Made by a program: the position numbers and the translations under genes
The notes under the pieces: model-generated
What the model was told of the DNA's origin: nothing
The model's input: only the letters and a program-made list of their open reading frames with translations
The model's database searches: none
Shown here: positions 26,276 through 34,838 of the stretch, in pieces
Position numbering within the stretch: position 1 is the first letter of the stretch
Layout of the letters: every line of letters starts with the position of its first letter
NCBI RefSeq assembly: GCF_900142195.1
Contig: NZ_FRAB01000041.1
Span: 1 to 64,000 of the forward strand
Source: Paraburkholderia terricola
Lineage (GTDB): Bacteria; Pseudomonadota; Gammaproteobacteria; Burkholderiales; Burkholderiaceae
Reading direction: 5' to 3'
Length of the DNA: 64,000 nucleotides

Positions 26276-26956
26276 TTATGAGCGAAAGAGCCGCGAATAC
26301 TGCGACTCGTGACGCGCCGAGAGAATGCCTAACTGCGGCGCGAAGGTGTTGATGTCGGCGGGCGTCGTCGCCAGGGCGCGCGTGACGGCGGCGTCGATCG
26401 GCTCGCGCAGCGCGACGATGATGCGTTGGCCCGCGAGTTGGCCCAAAGGCACGGCCTTCAACGCGGCGGCGGCCTGGTTTTCCACCCAGCTAAAAGCGTA
26501 AGCGGCCAGTGCGGCGTCGACGGCCGTGTCGTGCGCGTAGGCGGCGAAGGCGAAAGCCGTGGGCTGCGCGAGCGGCGTCATCGCGGCGAGCGTGTCGCGC
26601 CTCGCTGCATCGCCCCATTCGAGCGAGACGCACAGTTGCCGCAGCGACCAGCCCATTTGCCCGGTTTCGCGCCTCAATTCCGCCGATTCGCGGCTCGCGA
26701 GGAATTCGCTGTTGGCTTGCGCGAGGCCGGCTGCATCGTGCGCGCGCCAGCGTTCCATTTGATGCGCGAGAAACGGCAGCTCGCCGTGAGCGAGCACGTC
26801 GGTCAGGCCGCTCGCGATCCAGTCGCGGGCCGAGTCCGCGTCGGTGATCAGTTGCGCTTCGATCGCCGCTTCGAGTCCCTGCGAGTAGCTGAATGCGCCG
26901 ATCGGCAGCGCCGGCGACGCGAGATGCAGCAGCGCTGTGAGTTCAGCGATGCGCAT
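26276..26956 (-). CDS. ureF: urease accessory protein UreF
   Basis: A 226-residue all-helical protein starting MRIAELTALLHLASPALPIG, with GAFSYSQGLE, the typical opening of UreF. It forms the UreD-UreF-UreG activation complex on apo-urease. The frame is open much further upstream, but that part lies antisense-like across ureE and gives Thr-rich low-complexity sequence, so the start at 26956 was chosen. This start overlaps the end of ureE by 14 bp. Confidence 0.94.
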   Translation of the reverse strand: MRIAELTALLHLASPALPIGAFSYSQGLEAAIEAQLITDADSARDWIASGLTDVLAHGELPFLAHQMERWRAHDAAGLAQANSEFLASRESAELRRETGQMGWSLRQLCVSLEWGDAARRDTLAAMTPLAQPTAFAFAAYAHDTAVDAALAAYAFSWVENQAAAALKAVPLGQLAGQRIIVALREPIDAAVTRALATTPADINTFAPQLGILSARHESQYSRLFRS

Positions 26957-27575
26957 GATGGTGGTGATGCCCGTGGCCGCATGATTCGTCGTGGACGTGA
27001 TCGCCGTGGTCGTGCGCAGGGTCGTGCGCAGGGTCGTGCTCATGCGAATGCTCATGCCCATGATGCTCACCGAACACCTGCTGCGCCAACGCATAGTCTT
27101 CAGCGAACGTCTCGTCGTGACCGTGCTTGTGGCCGCCGCCATACGCGCCCGACTCCGGCTGAAACGGCATCGACACCTGATCGACGGTCGCGCCGATGCG
27201 CTTGAGCATATCGGCCAGCACCGGATCGTATTCGAGCTTCAGGTAGTCCGCGCCGACTTCCACCGGCGTATGACGATTGCCGAGGTGATAAGCGGCGCGC
27301 GTCAGTGTCAATGCATCTTTCGCGCGAACATACAGCACCGCTTCCGGCGCCGCGATCACCCGCACCAGACCGCCGTCGTCGGCGACGAGCACATCGCCGT
27401 CGCGCAACACCGTGCCGCGCGGCAACAGCAGCGCGACTTCCTCGCCGTTATCGAGCGTTGCCGCGAGCCGGCTCTTGCGGCGTTCGTCGAACGCGAGCGT
27501 CAAGGTCGGCGCGCGCTTCACCAGCACGGGCGCGAGTTTCAGATGCGGGGCAATCAGTTTGTCGATGGTGCGCAT
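26943..27575 (-). CDS. ureE: urease nickel metallochaperone UreE with His-rich tail
   Basis: A 210-residue protein. The N-terminal peptide-binding domain (residues 1-75) is followed by the metal-binding domain with YHLGNRHTPVEVG (the conserved interface His) and DPVLADMLKRIG. The last 45 residues are very rich in His and Asp (for example DHGDHVHDESCGHGHHHHH), longer than the short tails of some UreE proteins; such tails bind extra nickel. The start at 27575 lies 2 bp after the end of ureC; longer upstream frames overlap ureC and were rejected. Confidence 0.95.
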   Translation of the reverse strand: MRTIDKLIAPHLKLAPVLVKRAPTLTLAFDERRKSRLAATLDNGEEVALLLPRGTVLRDGDVLVADDGGLVRVIAAPEAVLYVRAKDALTLTRAAYHLGNRHTPVEVGADYLKLEYDPVLADMLKRIGATVDQVSMPFQPESGAYGGGHKHGHDETFAEDYALAQQVFGEHHGHEHSHEHDPAHDPAHDHGDHVHDESCGHGHHHHHAHR

Positions 27576-27577
27576 GG

Positions 27578-29284
<1,707 letters not shown>

Positions 29285-29339
29285 GGTGTGGATCCGGAAA
29301 TGAGCGGGGCGGTCGGGGCAAGCGCGCGCAAGCGGCGCA

Positions 29340-29645
29340 TCACAGCTTGCCCATCACCTTGCCGTTGAAGCCGTAGACGACGCGATCGCCCGCCAGTTCG
29401 ACCAGTTCGACGGTGCGTTCCTGGCCCGGCTCGAAGCGCACGGCGGTGCCCGCCGCGATGTTGAGGCGGAAGCCGCGCGCCGTTTCGCGGTCGAAGGCGA
29501 GCGCCGCGTTCACTTCGTAGAAGTGATAGTGCGAGCCGATCTGCACCGGCCGGTCGCCGGTATTCGACACCACCACGGTGACGGTGGCGCGGCCCGCGTT
29601 GAGTTCGTGTTCGCCGTCGTCGATCAGGAGTTCGCCGGGAATCAT
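29340..29645 (-). CDS. ureB: urease beta subunit
   Basis: A 101-residue subunit beginning MIPGELLIDDGEHELN, with the family stretch VSNTGDRPVQIGSHYHFYEVN and the ending YGFNGKVMGKL. Full length for a separate bacterial UreB. It follows ureA by 12 bp. Confidence 0.97.
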   Translation of the reverse strand: MIPGELLIDDGEHELNAGRATVTVVVSNTGDRPVQIGSHYHFYEVNAALAFDRETARGFRLNIAAGTAVRFEPGQERTVELVELAGDRVVYGFNGKVMGKL

Positions 29646-29657
29646 GGAGCCTGCCTG

Positions 29658-29960
29658 TTAGGGGATCGGGTGATGAACGGTGACGAGCTTGGTGCCGTCG
29701 GGGAAGGTGGCTTCGACCTGGATGTCGGGGATCATCTCCGGCACGCCTTCCATCACGTCGTCGCGCGTGAGCAGCGTGGTGCCGTAGTGCATGACCTCGG
29801 CGACGGTCTTGCCGTCGCGGGCCGCTTCCATCAGCGCGGCGGTGATGAAGGCGATCGCTTCCGGGTAATTCAGTTTGAGGCCGCGTGCGCGGCGCCGTTC
29901 GGCGAGCAGCGCGGCGGTGAAGATCAGCAGCTTGTCCTTCTCGCGGGGTGTCAGCTTCAT
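29658..29960 (-). CDS. ureA: urease gamma subunit
   Basis: A 100-residue subunit starting MKLTPREKDKLLIFTAALLA, with LNYPEAIAFITAALMEAARDG and the ending DGTKLVTVHHPIP. It is the standard small subunit at the head of ureABC. About 177 bp separate it from the orphan binding-protein gene upstream. Confidence 0.97.
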   Translation of the reverse strand: MKLTPREKDKLLIFTAALLAERRRARGLKLNYPEAIAFITAALMEAARDGKTVAEVMHYGTTLLTRDDVMEGVPEMIPDIQVEATFPDGTKLVTVHHPIP

Positions 29961-30040
29961 CGAGTCAGCTTCGTCGAATGGGTGCGTTGGATTGCGCCGG
30001 GCCTGGGCGGGGCCGGCCGCGGCAAGGTTAGGCGCTGCGT

Positions 30041-30084
30041 GTCATGGCCGCGATCGCATGCTACGCACGGGATGCGGCCACGAC
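30041..30084 (-). repeat. imperfect inverted repeat between the orphan binding protein gene and ureA
   Basis: GTCATGGCCGC (30041-30051) pairs with GCGGCCACGAC (30074-30084) with a single mismatch, around a 22-nt loop. In the minus-strand transcript this would form a hairpin in front of ureA. There is no T run, so it could attenuate, stabilise or process the transcript, or be nothing. Confidence 0.4.
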
Positions 30085-30137
30085 AAGTGCAATGCCGGAT
30101 AAGCCCGCCACGCTATCAAGTTTGGCTAACGACGCGC

Positions 30138-30941
30138 TTACAGATCGGTCGGCAGCGCCGCGCCGAACCACTTCTTCGACATCGTGTTGAGCGTGCCGTC
30201 CTGCTTGGCTTGCGCGAGCGCGGCGTTCACTTTCTGCTGCAGGCGCGCTTCATTCTTGTTCATGCCGACGAAGCACGGCGAATTCTTGATGACGAACTTC
30301 GGCTCCGGGCGGCGCGGCGGATTCTTCGCGAGAATCGCGGCGGCGACGATATTGCCGGCGGCGATCAGTTGCACCTGGCCTGACAGGAACGCGGCGATGG
30401 TCGCGTTGTTGTCCTCGAAGCGCTTGATCGTGGCGTTCGGCGCCATTTGCGTGAGACCGATTTCCTCGAGCGCGCCGCGCGTCGCGCCGACCGTCTTGCC
30501 GGTGAGATCGGCGGGGCCGGCGACCTTGACGTCGGCGGGACCGAACACGCCCTGGTAGTACGGCGCGTAGGCGGTCGAGAAATCGATGACCTTCTCGCGA
30601 TCCGGCGTCTTGCCGAGCGACGAGATCACCAGATCGACCTTGCCGGTTTGCAGATACGGAATGCGGTTCGCGCTGTTGACGGGCACCAGTTCGAGCTTCA
30701 CGTTCATCGACTTCGCGAGCAGGGCGGCGGTCTCGATGTCGTAGCCTTGCGGCTTCATGTCCGCGCCGACCGAACCGAACGGCGGATAGTCTTCCGGCAC
30801 GGCGACTTTCAGCACGCCGGCCTTGGCGATGTTGTCGAGCGTGTCCGCGTGAGCGGCGGGCGCATTGAGCGCGAGGACGGGCGAGAGCAGCAGTGCGGCG
30901 AGCCAGGCGCGGCGCGCGGGGCGAAGAGTCGATCGGTTCAT
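30138..30941 (-). CDS. orphan amino-acid-type ABC substrate-binding protein inside the urease locus
   Basis: A 267-residue periplasmic protein of the family-3 solute-binding group. The signal peptide ends near APAAHA (about residue 31), followed by GVLKVAVPEDYPPFGSV, GYDIETAALLAKSM, DLVISSLGKTPDREKVIDFS and GKTVGATRGALEE. The ligand type cannot be read, though the group usually binds polar amino acids. No matching permease or ATPase is adjacent. It sits between ureD and ureA, an unusual place, and a sigma-54 promoter lies about 75 bp upstream of its start. The ATG at 30941 was chosen because the signal peptide starts there. Confidence 0.85.
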   Translation of the reverse strand: MNRSTLRPARRAWLAALLLSPVLALNAPAAHADTLDNIAKAGVLKVAVPEDYPPFGSVGADMKPQGYDIETAALLAKSMNVKLELVPVNSANRIPYLQTGKVDLVISSLGKTPDREKVIDFSTAYAPYYQGVFGPADVKVAGPADLTGKTVGATRGALEEIGLTQMAPNATIKRFEDNNATIAAFLSGQVQLIAAGNIVAAAILAKNPPRRPEPKFVIKNSPCFVGMNKNEARLQQKVNAALAQAKQDGTLNTMSKKWFGAALPTDL

Positions 30942-31017
30942 GTGATGTAAGCGGTGGTGGTGGCGGCAAGCCGGTCGGCTGCCGTCAGGACGCGGCAGCA
31001 TCGTGACGGTTCTCAAC

Positions 31018-31032
31018 GCAAGGTGTGTGCCA
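31018..31032 (-). promoter_or_regulatory. sigma-54 (RpoN) promoter upstream of the orphan binding protein and ureABCEFG
   Basis: On the minus strand TGGCACACACCTTGC matches TGGCAC-N5-TTGC exactly, with the GG and GC doublets 10 bp apart. Predicted transcription start is near 31006, giving a leader of about 65 nt. It would let ureABCEFG be transcribed apart from urtA-ureD. Confidence 0.75.
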
Positions 31033-31074
31033 TGCAGGTGCAGCATGCGCTTGCTGGACGTAAGGCGCGGCCGC

Positions 31075-31089
31075 GCACCGGGTTGGGGC
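31075..31089. promoter_or_regulatory. putative NtrC binding site 1 upstream of ure promoter
   Basis: GCACCGGGTTGGGGC fits GCACC-N4-TGGTGC with one mismatch. Its centre is about 50 bp upstream of the -24 box at 31032. Confidence 0.5.
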
Positions 31090-31097
31090 TCGCGGAT

Positions 31098-31112
31098 GCC
31101 TCGGCTTGGTGC
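31098..31112. promoter_or_regulatory. putative NtrC binding site 2 upstream of ure promoter
   Basis: GCCTCGGCTTGGTGC keeps a perfect right half (TGGTGC) and has two mismatches in the left half. It is 23 bp from site 1, centre to centre, so a pair of dimers could bind side by side. Confidence 0.35.
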
Positions 31113-31169
31113 GCTGCTGTGCTTACGGCGGTGAAAGGCTCGATGCAGCGGCACGAGCCATGAAGCGAA

Positions 31170-32087
31170 TCAGGTGGACCAGATTCTTAGCGGCACCGCA
31201 TCGACACCATGCACGACCGGCCTGAGCTGAAGCCAGCAGTTCGTCAACGCGTTTTGCAGCGTCTCCATGGAACGCGACACCGCTCGCACGAGTAGCACGC
31301 CTTGCGTGACGCAGGAGGCCGCCGCCCGCAGCGTATCGTCGAACGGTAGTTGCGCGGTGAGCGCTTCGGCGAGCGCATCGTCGCAAGCGGCGCCGACCGC
31401 CCACAGCGCGCCATATGCCGGAAAGCCGGCCAGCCCTTGCGCGGCATCGCGCAGCGGATCGTCGGCGGTGAGGCTCGCGCGTTCGAGCCACAGCAGTTCG
31501 CCATTCGCGCCCACGATGCGCGACACCGCCTGCAAGCGTCCCGCCGACCACCGCTCACCGGCCGCTTGCCGCCCGAGTTGCGTCGCATCCCAGCCGAGGG
31601 CGGTCGCGCCTTCGCTCAGTGTCAGCGAGAAATCGAGCATCGCGTTCGCGTGATCGAAAACGATATTGTTCTGCGGCAGCCAGTCGAGCCTCGCGTGCTC
31701 GCCGACGCGCACGGCGATGGTTTGCTGCGCGGCGCGTCCATTGGACTTGTACCACTTGGTCGCGCCAGGCGTGGTGATGACGGCATGCGCGCCGGCGCCG
31801 ACGGCCACGTCGATGTCGAGTTGATCGCCGCCCGCGATGCCGCCCGGCGGATGCACGATCACCGCATGACAGATCGCATGGCCTTCGGGATAGAGCGGCC
31901 GTTGCACGCGCAGCGGGCCATCGTGCAGCCGATGCTTGAGCGTGGTGCGTTGGTCGTGCTTGACGAAGCCGAGTTCGAGACGCGCGCGCCATTGCGAATG
32001 GGCGCCGGCGTGGGTGCCGGTTTGCGTGTCGGCTTGCTTATCGGTTGGCGCGCTCGCGAGCGTGATGTGGTTTTCGTGAAGCGACAT
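31170..32087 (-). CDS. ureD: urease accessory protein UreD
   Basis: A 305-residue accessory protein: LELGFVKHDQRTTLKHRLHD, RPLYPEG, VHPPGGIAGGDQLDI, TTPGATKWYKSNG, QNNIVFDHA and the ending VPLRIWST are the usual UreD landmarks. It forms the scaffold and nickel tunnel with UreF on apo-urease. An N-terminal stretch of about 30 residues rich in Thr, Ala and His precedes the conserved part. It lies 105 bp after urtE and is separated from ureA by the orphan binding-protein gene. Confidence 0.94.
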   Translation of the reverse strand: MSLHENHITLASAPTDKQADTQTGTHAGAHSQWRARLELGFVKHDQRTTLKHRLHDGPLRVQRPLYPEGHAICHAVIVHPPGGIAGGDQLDIDVAVGAGAHAVITTPGATKWYKSNGRAAQQTIAVRVGEHARLDWLPQNNIVFDHANAMLDFSLTLSEGATALGWDATQLGRQAAGERWSAGRLQAVSRIVGANGELLWLERASLTADDPLRDAAQGLAGFPAYGALWAVGAACDDALAEALTAQLPFDDTLRAAASCVTQGVLLVRAVSRSMETLQNALTNCWLQLRPVVHGVDAVPLRIWST

Positions 32088-32192
32088 GCGAATGGACTTG
32101 CGGTGGACGGAGTGAGGCGGAGCGTGCCTATGCGAGTGAGCCGCATTGCCCCGGCATGCGGCGAGAATAGCACGCGGGTTGGCTCATATCCG

Positions 32193-32885
32193 TCACACGG
32201 CGATGAGTGTGCGCACGCCGTCCGCGTCCATGTTGGCGCCTTCGCCGCCCGCGATGATTTCACCGCGGCTCATGACCCAATAGCGGTCCGCGATGTCTTT
32301 CGCGAAGTCGTAATACTGTTCGACGAGCAGTACCGTCATGCCCATTTCCTCGACCAGTTGACGCAGTGTGCGGCCGATGTCCTGAATGATCGACGGCTGA
32401 ATGCCTTCGGTGGGTTCGTCGAGAATGAGCAGTTGCGGATCGCTCATGAGCGCGCGGCCGATCGCGAGTTGTTGTTGCTGACCGCCCGACAGATCGCCGC
32501 CGCGACGGGTGCGCATGTCCTTCAGGACGGGGAATAGTTCGTAGATGCGGTCGGGGATTTTTCTTGGGGCTTTTTTGCTGGCGGCGCCCACTAGCAGGTT
32601 TTCCTCGACCGTTAGCCGCGGGAAGATGTCGCGGCCTTGGGGGACGTAGGCCAGGCCTTTTTCTACTCGCGAGTGGGTGGGGAGTTTGGTGATGGGCGTG
32701 TCACGCCAGGTGATCGAGCCGCTTTTGGTTTGGACTACGCCCATCAGGCATCTCAGCAAGGTTGTCTTGCCTACGCCGTTGCGGCCCAGTAGGACTGTTA
32801 GTTTGCCGGCTGGCACTGTGAGCTTCACGTCTCTTAGGATGTGGCTGCCGCCGTAGTACTGGTTTAGGTTTTGTACTTCTAGCAT
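32193..32885 (-). CDS. urtE: urea ABC transporter ATP-binding protein UrtE
   Basis: A 230-residue branched-chain-type ATPase: LNQYYGGSHILRDV at the start, Walker A GRNGVGKTT, signature LSGGQQQQLAIGRAL, Walker B LLILDEPTEGIQPSI and the VEQYYDFAKDIADRYWVM segment usual for UrtE. It is the second ATPase of the urea importer. It is cut off from urtD by the 957-bp repeat element. The codons of its first 100 residues are visibly richer in T/G on the plus strand than the rest of the locus. Confidence 0.95.
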   Translation of the reverse strand: MLEVQNLNQYYGGSHILRDVKLTVPAGKLTVLLGRNGVGKTTLLRCLMGVVQTKSGSITWRDTPITKLPTHSRVEKGLAYVPQGRDIFPRLTVEENLLVGAASKKAPRKIPDRIYELFPVLKDMRTRRGGDLSGGQQQQLAIGRALMSDPQLLILDEPTEGIQPSIIQDIGRTLRQLVEEMGMTVLLVEQYYDFAKDIADRYWVMSRGEIIAGGEGANMDADGVRTLIAV

Positions 32886-32949
32886 TTTTTGAACGTCCGT
32901 TGGGGTGGGGTTTTGCTGTGGTGGCCTTTGCTTGATTTGTTTGTGGTCT

Positions 32950-33147
32950 CTTGATTTGTTAGTGGTCTATTAGCGTTGCCCCTGTGCGGGGCGGCACCTA
33001 CTTTTCTTTGCCGGCCGCAAAGAAAAGTAGGCAAAAGAAAGCGGCTCACACCGCTAATTTTTAAGTGGGTCCCCTGGCTTGGAGGGGATCGTGGTGCATC
33101 TGGAATCCGTGTTCTCGCACACTCCGCGTTCGTGACAAGGCAGTCAT
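32950..33147 (+). repeat. left 198-bp inverted arm, contains four hairpins
   Basis: This arm is identical, base for base as read, to the inverse of 33709-33906. It holds four local inverted repeats in a row: GCCCC/GGGGC (32978-32992), CCTACTTTTCTTTGC/GCAAAGAAAAGTAGG (32997-33031, 15-bp stem, 5-nt loop), AGCGG/CCGCT (33040-33055) and TCCCCT/AGGGGA (33070-33088). Such a chain of stems is more like a folded RNA or a replication/recombination signal than coding sequence. Confidence 0.9.
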
Positions 33148-33180
33148 TCTTCCGGCGACGCTGCGCGCGCCGTCGCGGTG

Positions 33181-33568
33181 CTTCATCAAACCCCGCGGCG
33201 CTCTTGGGGTTAAGTGGTACTTCATCGAACCATGCGGCGCTTTTGGGCTAAGCGGTGCTTCATCAAACCCCGCGGCGCTCTTGGGGTTAAGTGATACTTC
33301 ATCGAACCATGCGGCGCTTTTGGGGCTAAGCGGTGCTTCATCAAACCCCGCGGCGCTCTTGGGGTTAAGTGGTACTTCATCGAACCATGCGGCGCTTTTG
33401 GGGCTATGCGGTGCTTCATCAAACCCCGCGGCGCGCTTGGGGTTAAGTGGTACTTCATCGAACCATGCGCTGCTTCTGGCGCTAAGCGGTACTTCATCAA
33501 ATCACGTGCAGCTTCTGGGGCTAAGTGGTGTTTCATCGAACCATGCACTGCTTCTGGGCTAAGCGGTG
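33181..33568. repeat. ten-unit 39-bp tandem repeat (alternating two sub-types)
   Basis: Units start at 33181, 33220, 33258, 33297, 33336, 33375, 33414, 33453, 33492 and 33531. Units 2 and 10 are 38 bp; the others are 39 bp. Odd units 1-7 read CTTCATCAAACCCCGCGG.. with GGGGTTAAGTG, and even units read CTTCATCGAACCATGCGG.. with GGGCTAAGCGG, so the higher-order period is 78 bp; units 8-10 are diverged. Since 39 is divisible by three, frames stay open on both strands (minus strand M-K-Y/H-x-L-x-P.. 13-residue units), but the 38-bp units break them. Confidence 0.95.
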
Positions 33569-33708
33569 CTTCCATTCAACTCGTGCCTGGCTCTGCGCAC
33601 ACATTTAGCGCCACGCCGAGGCGAAGCCGACGGCTCCCACGCGCGCAAACGAAGCCGGTGGTTTGCTGGCGGACCCTTCCGCCGAGCGCGGAGCGCGAGG
33701 CGGGAAGT

Positions 33709-33906
33709 ATGACTGCCTTGTCACGAACGCGGAGTGTGCGAGAACACGGATTCCAGATGCACCACGATCCCCTCCAAGCCAGGGGACCCACTTAAAAATT
33801 AGCGGTGTGAGCCGCTTTCTTTTGCCTACTTTTCTTTGCGGCCGGCAAAGAAAAGTAGGTGCCGCCCCGCACAGGGGCAACGCTAATAGACCACTAACAA
33901 ATCAAG
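33709..33906 (-). repeat. right 198-bp inverted arm
   Basis: Exact reverse complement of 32950-33147, with the same four hairpins in mirror order (the 15-bp stem is at 33825-33859). Identity stops at 33708/33148, where A on one side faces T on the other, and at the outer edge after CTTGATTT. Confidence 0.95.
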
Positions 33907-33921
33907 TAAAGGCCAAAAAAC

Positions 33922-33966
33922 CAGAGAACAAAAAACCCAGAGAACAAAAAATCAGAGAACAAAAAA
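33922..33966. repeat. three copies of CAGAGAACAAAAAA
   Basis: Copies lie at 33922-33935, 33938-33951 and 33953-33966, just outside the right arm and just after the urtD stop codon. In the minus-strand transcript they give three U-runs (UUUUUUGUUCUCUG). No stem precedes them, so they are not a standard terminator; they may be slippage products or insertion-site scars. Confidence 0.75.
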
Positions 33967-33974
33967 ATCAGCCC

Positions 33975-34838
33975 TCACCTCCCAAGATAAGACTCAATAA
34001 CAGTCTCATCCCTCTTCACCTCATCCAAACTCCCATGCGCCAAAACACGCCCTTCGGCCATGACAGTAACCTTCCCGGCCTCGCCGGCCAAAGCAGCGAC
34101 AAACTCCATATCATGCTCGACAACCATCATCGAACAAGTCCCCCGCAAATGATTGAGCAATTCAGCCAACTGCATAGTCTCGTCATCAGTCATACCCGCC
34201 GCAGGCTCATCGAGCAACAACAACGCCGGTTGCTGCATCAGCAACATCCCAATCTCGAGCCGCTGCTTCTGCCCATGCGACAACTCGCCGGCCAGCCGCC
34301 GCGCCTCACTCTCGAGCCCGATCAACAAAAGCGTCTCTTCAATCCGCGCCTGCGCCTCGCGATCCAACCGCGCCCGTAACGACGACCACCACCCCTTGTC
34401 AGCCTTCATCGCCAACTCGAGGTTCTCCCACACGGGATGCTGCTCGAACACCGTCGGCTTCTGAAACTTGCGCCCGATCCCGGCACGCGCAATAGAAGGT
34501 TCATTCATGCGCGTGAGATCGATCGACTGCCCCAGAAAAACCTTGCCCGAATCGGGCTCGGTCTTGCCGGTGATCACATCCATCATCGTGGTCTTGCCCG
34601 CGCCATTCGGGCCGATGATGCAACGCAGTTCCCCGGCGTCGATGGAAAGCGTCAGCGCATTCAACGCGCGAAAACCGTCGAAACTCACGGTCACGTCTTC
34701 AAGGTACAGAATCGTGCCGTGCGAGATGTCGATCTGCCCCGGCACCACCGCGTGCCCCATGCTCGCGACGCCGCTCAACGAATGTTCAGCGGGTTGTTCC
34801 GGTAACGCCAGGTCGGGAACCATCGGGTTTTCGTTCAT
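33975..34838 (-). CDS. urtD: urea ABC transporter ATP-binding protein UrtD
   Basis: A 287-residue ATPase: DVTVSFDGFRALNALTLSID, Walker A GPNGAGKTT, TGKTEPDSGKVFLG, signature LSHGQKQRLEIGMLL, Walker B LLLLDEPAAGMTDDE and the switch His in VVEHDMEFV. It is the LivG-like partner of UrtE. Its start overlaps urtC by 4 bp. The first 40 residues before the ATPase fold are longer than in many UrtD proteins. The 3' third of the gene is unusually rich in C/A on the plus strand next to the repeat element. Confidence 0.95.
   Translation of the reverse strand: MNENPMVPDLALPEQPAEHSLSGVASMGHAVVPGQIDISHGTILYLEDVTVSFDGFRALNALTLSIDAGELRCIIGPNGAGKTTMMDVITGKTEPDSGKVFLGQSIDLTRMNEPSIARAGIGRKFQKPTVFEQHPVWENLELAMKADKGWWSSLRARLDREAQARIEETLLLIGLESEARRLAGELSHGQKQRLEIGMLLMQQPALLLLDEPAAGMTDDETMQLAELLNHLRGTCSMMVVEHDMEFVAALAGEAGKVTVMAEGRVLAHGSLDEVKRDETVIESYLGR

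Larger units (their letters stand above)
32950..33906. mobile_element. 957-bp palindromic composite repeat element between urtD and urtE
   Basis: The whole interval between urtD and urtE is filled by a symmetric structure: a 198-bp arm (32950-33147), a 33-bp link, ten 39-bp tandem units (33181-33568), a 140-bp unique piece, and the exact inverse of the first arm (33709-33906). No transposase, recombinase or other protein is recognisable in it. It could be a non-autonomous (MITE-like) mobile element, two inverted copies of a dispersed repeat that trapped a minisatellite, or a structured RNA locus. The short open frames inside (for example 32976-33251 plus and 33605-33880 minus) simply mirror each other because of the arms. 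Confidence 0.8.

Noticed and set aside
26957..27142. N-terminal extension of ureF
   Set aside because: The extra 62 residues are Thr/Arg-rich and are the out-of-frame reading of the His-rich tail of ureE. The conserved UreF start is at 26956.
30085..30110. ATGCCGGATAAG text resembling enterobacterial REP sequences
   Set aside because: Only a short partial likeness, with no pair of inverted REP units. Treated as chance.
32976..33251. Plus-strand open frame in the left arm, and its twin at 33605-33880 on the minus strand
   Set aside because: The first 57 residues are identical because the arms are inverted copies. There is no ribosome binding site or domain, and the frames end in the tandem repeat or unique piece.
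33181..33568. Tandem array looks at first like a CRISPR
   Set aside because: The ten units are contiguous with no unique spacers between them, and no cas gene is near. It is a minisatellite.
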